Shown here: positions 1-4,703 of the stretch, one piece after another
How the letters are laid out: the number at the start of each line of letters is the position of its first letter
Numbering within the stretch: the stretch's first letter is position 1
NCBI GenBank assembly: GCA_002170735.1
Contig: NHIV01000048.1
Location: 1 to 6,009, forward strand
Length of the DNA: 6,009 nucleotides
Direction: 5' to 3'
From: a bacterium TMED198
GTDB taxonomy: Bacteria; Fidelibacterota; Marinisomatia; SCGC-AAA003-L08; D37C17
Program-made: the position numbers and the translations under genes
The notes under the pieces: model-generated
The model's database searches: none
What the model was told of the DNA's origin: nothing
The model's input: only the letters and a program-made list of their open reading frames with translations

Positions 1-1804
1 CCTCTACCGCAGACCCAAAGCAGTCGCCGTTGCAATCGATGTCGCTGTTGCTTACATGGCCTGTGCTGCCTTCAGAGCAAATGCTACAGTCATCCAGAAC
101 GGCGCTTCCAAAGCAGTCGCCGTTGCAATCCTGGTTGGAGTTAAGCTCGTGACCCGTATTTCCCTCAGAGCATACACCGCAATCATCCACCACAGCCTCT
201 CCAAAGCATTCATCGTTGCAGTCAATATCGCTGTTGGCCGTATGGCCAGAGTTGCCTGAAGAGCATACTCCACAGCTATCCAAGAATGCACTGCCGAAGC
301 AGTCGCCGTTGCAGTCAATATTGACGTTGTTACCAAAACACACTCCGCAGTCATCAATATCAGAATTTGCGATGTGGTAGGTTGTACCTCCAGAGCAAAC
401 ATCGCAGTCATCTAAAAATGCATCTCCGCCCCATACTCCTTGGCAGTCAATGCTGCAGTCGTTTTCAGGGTTGCTGTCGCAAGTATCGCAGTTGTCCAAA
501 TAAGACCCACCAAAGCATATTCCATCGCAATCTATATCGCTATTAAATACATGGCCTGAGTTTCCGCCTGAACATACACCGCAGTCATCAAGATCTGCAA
601 CTCCAAAGCAGTCGCCGTTGCAGTCCTGATCATCGTTTGCCTTGTGGTCAGTATTTCCCTCTGAGCAAATACCGCAATCATCTACAAACGCTCCCCCAAA
701 GCAATCCCCATTACAATCAATATCACTGTTGGCTGTATGTTCTGAGTTACCTGAAGAACATACCTCGCAATCATCTAAAAAGGCGCTTCCAAAACAATCT
801 CCATTGCAGTCTTGATCGCTGTTGGCCTTATGATCTGTATTCCCTTCTGAGCAAACACCGCAGTCATCGATAAATGCCCCAATTTCATTGTCTGTTGTGC
901 CGTCATCAAGATCAAGCCCTACGTTTGGCGTTTTGTCATCGCACACATTGGCGCAATCTACATCACTGTTTGGATCGTGATCGGTGTTACCATCTGAGCA
1001 CATGCCGCAGTCATCTAAAAAAGCGACTCCAAAGCAGTCGTCATTACAATCCTTGTCTGTATTCTCTCCAAAGCAAACTCCGCAGTCATCGATGTCGCTG
1101 TTGGCAATGTGGCCTGTGTTTCCCTGAGAGCAAACTCCGCAGTCATCAACAAAGGCTCCTATTGGGTTCCCTGTAGATCCATCATCAAGGTCAAGCCCTA
1201 TGTTAGGAGTTTTTTCATCGCAAACATTAGCGCAGTCAATATCGCTATTTGGGCTGTGATCAGTGCTTCCTTCGGAGCACATACCACAGTCATCCAAGTA
1301 TGCACCCAGCTGATTTCCTGATGTTTCCAGGTCAAGGCTATAGCCAGCGTTGGGCGTTCCCTCAACACATACATTGGCGCAATCGACATCTGTATTGGCC
1401 TTGTGATCGGTCGTCCCCTCAGAACAAATTCCGCAGTCATCTATAAACGCAAGCCCAAAGCAAAGCCCCGTACAGTCCAAGTACTCATTGATCTCAATTC
1501 CAGTTAGCCCGCCAGAGCACTCTCCGCAGTCATCAAGCTCAGCCGTTCCAAAGCAATCGCCGTTGCAGTCTTGATCACTGTTTGGTTCGTAGCCAGTGCT
1601 TCCACCTGCGCAGAGCCCGCAGTCATCAACATAGGCCCCTCCAAAACACTCTCCATAGCAATCCTTATCACTGTTTGGCTCATGATCAGCGGTTCCCCCG
1701 GAGCACACTCCGCAATCATCAAGATATGCATCGCCTCCCCAAGTTCCTTCGCAATCTGCCAGGCAGTCATTTGTAAGGTCTTGATCGCAAACACCGCAGT
1801 TGTC
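1..1804 (-). repeat. 17 tandem Cys/Asp-rich coding repeats in four classes
   Basis: Residues 260-860 of the protein divide without gaps into 17 units. Class A (31 residues, 93 bp; 11 copies) has Cys at unit positions 3, 6, 21 and 25, usually begins DDCG, has NSD near 16-18 and ends DCNGDCFG plus four residues. Class B (49 residues; units 5, 6 and 8) replaces the second half with DCANVC and a DLDDG-containing insert ending GA(Y/F)(L/V/I). Class C (44 residues; units 7 and 14) inserts an extra DDCGVCFG. Class D (28 residues; units 1 and 13) starts DNC and ends WGGDA(Y/F)L. The order is D, A A A, B B C B, A A A A, D, C, A A A. The recurrence of D and C suggests an older block duplication. Copies differ at many synonymous codon positions, so the array is not a recent expansion. 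The unit sum (601 residues) matches the frame arithmetic exactly. Confidence 0.92.
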
Positions 1805-2581
1805 AAGATAGAAAGTTCCGCCAAGGACGCCAATACAGTCAACCTGCACCTCAAGCGAGTAGAGAATTGTATTTGTCAAAAGCGCACCAGTAAAGGCGTA
1901 GCCATCGTCAATTATTGGCCAGTTGACATCGTGATACTTGTCCTCAGAGGCATCATAAAATTTAAAGGAGGGGATATCTCCCTGCTGCATGTAGCCATTT
2001 GTCGATTGAATGTCTTCATCGTAGCCCATGGCAGGTACATCTGTGTAGATTCCATTCCACTGCCTAGCACCAACGCATACATCTCCATTAAAAGCCCCTA
2101 TCCAGTCCTCACCAACAACCAAAGGAATTTCATCTATCTTGGCATCAACGACCCAGTGGAAATGCTGAAAAGGTGACTGTGCAAACGTAAACAAATCCGG
2201 CACGCCTGATTTAGGATCGCTAGAAGTTTCTATATCTTGATCTCCAGGTAAATTAATGGATATCGATTTATCTTGACCGCTTGTTATAAAATAAGTTTTT
2301 CCAGGATAAAGTACTTGGAGAGACCCGATCCACCTGTTGCCTGCAAGGTAAGACGACTCTCCCTCACCTGTTATAAAGCTCAATCCTTCTAGATGGCTGG
2401 GATCTATCGCACCATTAAGTTTCTGAGGCTTTTGAAATGGATAGTCGAACTCACTTTGGCCCTTTGAAAGTGAGATGGAAGGCCTTGCATCAGCCTCCCC
2501 AACTTCAAAGGCTTGAGAGTAGATAGTCCCCACAAGCAGAAGGGATATCATTAGATTGATATATAAATTAAATTTCTTCAA
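1..2581 (-). CDS. Secreted Cys/Asp-rich tandem-repeat protein, C-terminus beyond window
   Basis: An open frame of 860 codons runs off the left edge without a stop. I start it at TTG 2581-2579: this gives a proper signal peptide (Lys-Lys, then hydrophobic residues 6-20 and a cleavage region near YSQA), and an in-frame TAA lies at 2593-2591. The alternative ATG at 2551-2549 would remove the charged n-region. No good Shine-Dalgarno precedes either start. Residues about 38-111 form a beta-type module (YPFQ, NRWIGSL, GKTYFI). Residues about 130-225 form the GAFNGDVCVGAR / TDVPAMG module shared with both other secreted genes here. From residue 248 the chain becomes repeats of mostly 31 residues with four cysteines each, to the window edge. 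I count about 74 Cys, no Arg and only about 7 Lys in the repeats, so it is very acidic and probably disulfide-braced. By analogy with its neighbours it should end in a sorting tail outside the window. Cellular role is unknown; an extracellular or surface structural or adhesive function is inferred. Confidence 0.9.
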   Translation of the reverse strand, partial: MKKFNLYINLMISLLLVGTIYSQAFEVGEADARPSISLSKGQSEFDYPFQKPQKLNGAIDPSHLEGLSFITGEGESSYLAGNRWIGSLQVLYPGKTYFITSGQDKSISINLPGDQDIETSSDPKSGVPDLFTFAQSPFQHFHWVVDAKIDEIPLVVGEDWIGAFNGDVCVGARQWNGIYTDVPAMGYDEDIQSTNGYMQQGDIPSFKFYDASEDKYHDVNWPIIDDGYAFTGALLTNTILYSLEVQVDCIGVLGGTFYLDNCGVCDQDLTNDCLADCEGTWGGDAYLDDCGVCSGGTADHEPNSDKDCYGECFGGAYVDDCGLCAGGSTGYEPNSDQDCNGDCFGTAELDDCGECSGGLTGIEINEYLDCTGLCFGLAFIDDCGICSEGTTDHKANTDVDCANVCVEGTPNAGYSLDLETSGNQLGAYLDDCGMCSEGSTDHSPNSDIDCANVCDEKTPNIGLDLDDGSTGNPIGAFVDDCGVCSQGNTGHIANSDIDDCGVCFGENTDKDCNDDCFGVAFLDDCGMCSDGNTDHDPNSDVDCANVCDDKTPNVGLDLDDGTTDNEIGAFIDDCGVCSEGNTDHKANSDQDCNGDCFGSAFLDDCEVCSSGNSEHTANSDIDCNGDCFGGAFVDDCGICSEGNTDHKANDDQDCNGDCFGVADLDDCGVCSGGNSGHVFNSDIDCDGICFGGSYLDNCDTCDSNPENDCSIDCQGVWGGDAFLDDCDVCSGGTTYHIANSDIDDCGVCFGNNVNIDCNGDCFGSAFLDSCGVCSSGNSGHTANSDIDCNDECFGEAVVDDCGVCSEGNTGHELNSNQDCNGDCFGSAVLDDCSICSEGSTGHVSNSDIDCNGDCFGSAVE

Positions 2582-2601
2582 TTTCCAGTTTTATGATGCA
2601 T

Positions 2602-2632
2602 TTAATAGGTAATATTAAGACTTCCATGTCAA
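2602..2632 (-). promoter_or_regulatory. Candidate sigma70-type promoter for the Cys-rich repeat gene
   Basis: On the minus strand a perfect TTGACA (2632-2627) is followed, after a long 19-nt spacer, by TATTAA (2607-2602), four of six matches to a -10 box. It lies in the AT-rich 102-nt gap between the stop of the upstream gene and the TTG start. Transcription would begin only about 13 nt before TTG 2581, or about 45 nt before ATG 2551. The spacer is suboptimal and the base composition makes chance matches easy. I see no terminator in the gap, so co-transcription with the gene at 2684-3709 is equally possible. Confidence 0.3.
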
Positions 2633-2683
2633 ATTTTTGATGATTTGCATCACATTTATTGTTTTTAATTAAAATTCTTTTTT

Positions 2684-3709
2684 TCATTTTATAAGTGTTA
2701 CCGCCTTTGAATGCATGCCATCTGCCCCATTTAGAACTAGATGGTACAGTCCGCTTGCTACTGAGCTCTCTGGGTTCCAAACGATCTGGTGCATTCCTGG
2801 GGCCTGATGCCCCGCATCTATTGACCCAACCTCCTTTCCATTTGTATCTAGAATATAGATTAACACGTTTTGATAAGTTGAGATGTGGTAGTCTATTTGA
2901 ACAGATGGATTGAAAGGGTTTGGGTAGGTGCTGATGATAGAGCTTTCAAAGGGCCTTGTATCTGATAGCCAGGCACTTCCAGAGTCCTCGCCTGTATCTG
3001 AACAAGTTGTACTGTTACCGCCACATACACCGCAGCCATCTAGGGAGGCGGTGCCTCCACAGTCCCCGTTGCAATCTAAAGATACAAGGCAGTTGCCATC
3101 GCAATCAAAGTTTGCCTCAGAATACTCACACAAACCGCTATCGCTTGTTGCGGTTGAATCGTAGTTGCAAGCCTCGCTGTTCATACAGCCCGCCAATTCA
3201 AAAGACACATCCATTGATTCATACATAAAGAAATTATTATTTGCCCATCCCTCTACACCTGAAAGAGAAACGTCTCCATTTGAGTTGGTCGCGGCATCTG
3301 GTTCATAGTACTCATCTCTAGCACCAATGTAAATTAAAAAAGCTGGAGTTTCACCGGGAGACATATATCCAGCTGAGTATGAAGACCCATCATCCCCTTG
3401 AACCGGCACATCACAAACGCCCCCTCCACAGAGGGTGGTGTCCCACCTCCTCGCTCCAACGCAAGGCCCAAGCTCAACGCAACCACCTTCATTCCAATCC
3501 AGACATTTAAACGCGCCGACCCAATCACTGGAAGATAGCAGTTGGCCGTTAGATCTAATTTCACCAAAAAAGTAAAAAGCCTGAAGTGTTGATTGGTTGT
3601 AACTAAAAAGACTAGGGCTGCTATCACCTGCCAAGCAAACGCTTTTAAATAAAAATAAAGAAGACAAGCAAGCAAGCCTTCTTCCTCTTGTTGTTGAAAG
3701 ACGGGTCAA
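2684..3709 (-). CDS. Secreted modular protein with C-terminal type IX-like sorting domain
   Basis: A complete frame of 341 residues ending in TGA. I chose TTG 3709-3707 because GGAGGAG sits just upstream and translation from it gives a signal peptide (basic MTRLSTTRGRR, then a hydrophobic stretch ending near CLAG). The open frame continues upstream only into the terminator of the preceding gene. Residues about 38-130 carry the QAFYF / DWVGAF / PCVGARRW / DVPV module shared with both other secreted proteins, here with extra cysteines (69, 77, 83, 94, 99). Residues 174-196 match the marine FCB motif C..(S/E)ACNYD..A...G.CEY. Residues 202-236 form a short Cys-rich stretch (DCNGDCGG, CGVCGGN) like the repeats in the downstream gene. 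Residues 262-341 are a sorting tail: YPNPFNPS, beta-rich Ig-like strands, GLYHLVL, final TLIK. It is probably exported and attached to or released from the surface. The exact function is not recognisable. Confidence 0.9.
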   Translation of the reverse strand: MTRLSTTRGRRLACLSSLFLFKSVCLAGDSSPSLFSYNQSTLQAFYFFGEIRSNGQLLSSSDWVGAFKCLDWNEGGCVELGPCVGARRWDTTLCGGGVCDVPVQGDDGSSYSAGYMSPGETPAFLIYIGARDEYYEPDAATNSNGDVSLSGVEGWANNNFFMYESMDVSFELAGCMNSEACNYDSTATSDSGLCEYSEANFDCDGNCLVSLDCNGDCGGTASLDGCGVCGGNSTTCSDTGEDSGSAWLSDTRPFESSIISTYPNPFNPSVQIDYHISTYQNVLIYILDTNGKEVGSIDAGHQAPGMHQIVWNPESSVASGLYHLVLNGADGMHSKAVTLIK

Positions 3710-3713
3710 GTAA

Positions 3714-3720
3714 CTCCTCC
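3714..3720 (-). promoter_or_regulatory. Strong Shine-Dalgarno site selecting a TTG start
   Basis: GGAGGAG reads on the minus strand from 3720 to 3714, leaving about six bases between the GGAGG core and TTG 3709-3707. No ATG or GTG gives a better start with a signal peptide, so this site decides the start of the 341-residue secreted protein. Confidence 0.75.
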
Positions 3721-3777
3721 AGTAAATTAAGTGCTCTTCCTGTTTTAATTTACCTATTCTTCGAGGAGAAATACAAG

Positions 3778-3808
3778 AAAAAAACCTGCCCAAAAGGCAG
3801 GTTTTTTT
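3778..3808 (-). terminator. Intrinsic terminator of the selenoprotein gene (symmetrical, bidirectional)
   Basis: A GC-rich hairpin, ACCTGCC (3784-3790) pairing with GGCAGGT (3796-3802) around a five-base loop, begins 31 nt after the TAG stop at 3833. It is flanked by A7 on one side and T7 on the other, so on the minus strand it ends in a U-run and it would also work on the plus strand. It separates the selenoprotein gene from the next gene, whose start codon lies about 70 nt further on. Confidence 0.9.
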
Positions 3809-3832
3809 AATTAATGTTTTTGAATTTTAAGG

Positions 3833-4567
3833 CTATTTTTTGATTTTTTTAAGCTCGCTATCAATCATAGCGCTAAAAGCCGCCATGCTTCGACCTTGAG
3901 GCTCTTTACCTTGTATTAAAAATTTAGGAACTGAAAGTCTGGGTATGCCTGATTTCCTGAACTGGCTCATCTCTAGGTCAACCTGGGCCGCAATCTCTTG
4001 GGACTTAAAATCTGCCATAAACTTATTCATATCAAGGCCAAGGTCTTTTGCGTATGTCTCTGGCAGGCTCTCATCGTTCTTTAGCTTTTTATATTCAGCC
4101 ATAATTTTCTCATACATCTCGTACCACTTGCCCTGTTTGTGCGCTGCAAGGGCATACTTAGCAGCGGTCTTGGCTTGCTTGTGAAAGCTTAAAGGGAAGT
4201 TCTTGAAAACAACCTTAACATCTTTTGGATACTTCTTCATAACATCTGCTACCAAACTGACAGCTCTTGAGCAGTGCGGTCACTGAAAGTCAGTGAAGTA
4301 TGTTATTGTGACAGGTGCGTTCTTGTCTCCCTTTACAACGCTCCCTGATACCGGGATGTTATACACCGCGTTTGGATCGGCCTGAGGCTTTGGATTGCCC
4401 TTTGATCCTGAGTTAGTGTTGATCTTCTTAATGCTGTCGTTAATTCTATCAAGCTTGGCAGAAAGGGCTGTAATGTCTTTCTTGACGGATGCAATTTCTT
4501 CCTTTATCTCGCTGTTGTCGCACGAAGAAAAAACAAGAGCCATCGCTACAAATAATAATTTTTTCAT
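3833..4567 (-). CDS. DsbA-like thioredoxin-fold lipoprotein, predicted selenoprotein (UPHC active site)
   Basis: Read from ATG 4567 to TAG 3835-3833 with TGA 4282-4280 decoded as selenocysteine, this is 244 residues. Residues 1-16 (MKKLLFVAMALVFSSC) are a lipoprotein-type signal with likely lipidated Cys16. Residues 19-50 look coiled-coil, then a Pro/Gly/Asn-rich linker runs to about 68. Residues 79-103 match the first strand and active site of DsbA-like/Thioredoxin_4 proteins (GDKNAPVTITYFTDFQ, then U96-P-H-C99). Residues 119-150 carry the family pattern VVFKNFPLSFHKQAKTAAK, and V213-P214 is the likely cis-proline before a KFLIQGK strand. U96 replaces the nucleophilic first cysteine of a CPHC motif like that of DsbA. 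The predicted role is thiol-disulfide exchange outside the cytoplasm, anchored to a membrane. The frame is intact on both sides of the TGA, and the gene has its own ribosome binding site and terminator. The main alternative is a point nonsense mutation or sequencing error; I think it less likely. Confidence 0.85.
4246..4274 (-). promoter_or_regulatory. Candidate bacterial SECIS hairpin directing selenocysteine at the TGA
   Basis: Starting six bases after UGA 4282-4280, the minus-strand RNA can fold as CUGCU (4274-4270) with AGCAG (4250-4246), then CAAG (4269-4266) with UUUG (4256-4253), then CU (4263-4262) with AG (4258-4257), closing a GUC loop (4261-4259). Bulges are AG on the left arm and GU on the right. 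The apical loop begins 18 nt after the UGA and its first base is G. Bacterial SECIS elements lie inside the coding region just after the UGA, with a small loop holding an early G. The fold was drawn by hand with no energy calculated, and the upper stem is weak. Confidence 0.55.
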
Positions 4568-4572
4568 ATCTA

Positions 4573-4579
4573 TTCCTTT
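4573..4579 (-). promoter_or_regulatory. Shine-Dalgarno site of the selenoprotein gene
   Basis: AAAGGAA reads on the minus strand from 4579 to 4573, with the AGGA core six bases before ATG 4567-4565. It fixes the start at MKKLLF, the lipoprotein signal, rather than at a longer in-frame extension upstream. Confidence 0.75.
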
Positions 4580-4635
4580 AAAATTAGAATGAAAATTTAC
4601 ACATTTAATTAGTAAAAACAAGCATTTATCATTGT

Positions 4636-4674
4636 AAAAAAATATGCCACCCGCTTTAAACAGGTGGCATATTT
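4636..4674 (-). terminator. Intrinsic terminator of the upstream secreted-protein gene
   Basis: A perfect 12-bp inverted repeat (4640-4651 with 4663-4674; core ATGCCACC / GGTGGCAT) around an 11-base loop is followed on the minus strand by seven U. It starts 29 nt after the TAA stop at 4704. The roughly 70 nt between it and ATG 4567 must hold the selenoprotein promoter; I could not choose a convincing -35/-10 pair there. Confidence 0.9.
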
Positions 4675-4703
4675 AAAATACCTTCTAAACTCGAAAGAGC
4701 AAC

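Noticed and set aside
1..1804. CRISPR array or non-coding satellite
   Set aside because: The repeats are coding, contiguous, of 84-147 bp and diverged at synonymous sites; there are no identical short repeats with unique spacers.
56..2176. Several plus-strand open frames, the longest about 200 codons at 1571-2176, and minus-strand alternative frames at 52-411, 1198-1440 and 1504-1854
   Set aside because: They are antisense or off-frame shadows of the repeat gene. The repeated 93-bp period keeps alternative frames open, and the residues show no domain or signal.
2638..2656. Small inverted repeat (TGATG / CATCA) between the two left-hand secreted genes, considered as a terminator
   Set aside because: The stem is only five base pairs with low GC content and no U-run follows it on the minus strand.
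3000..3170. Eukaryotic origin suggested by the CGVCGGN motif, which resembles ADAMTS-type extracellular proteins
   Set aside because: The surrounding protein has a bacterial signal peptide, Shine-Dalgarno site and FCB sorting tail. The motif is short and common in bacterial Cys-rich repeats.
3945..4184. Plus-strand open frame of 79 codons and another at 4395-4592
   Set aside because: Both are antisense to the selenoprotein gene, whose coding frame is strongly supported by family motifs.
4280..4282. Pseudogene, or two separate genes split at the TGA
   Set aside because: Neither half is a complete thioredoxin fold. The downstream half has no start with a ribosome binding site, everything else in the frame is intact, and the TGA falls exactly on the catalytic cysteine.
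4280..4282. Alternative genetic code in which TGA is Gly or Trp
   Set aside because: TGA is a normal stop at 2686-2684 right after a sorting tail ending LIK, and no other gene in the window contains an in-frame TGA.
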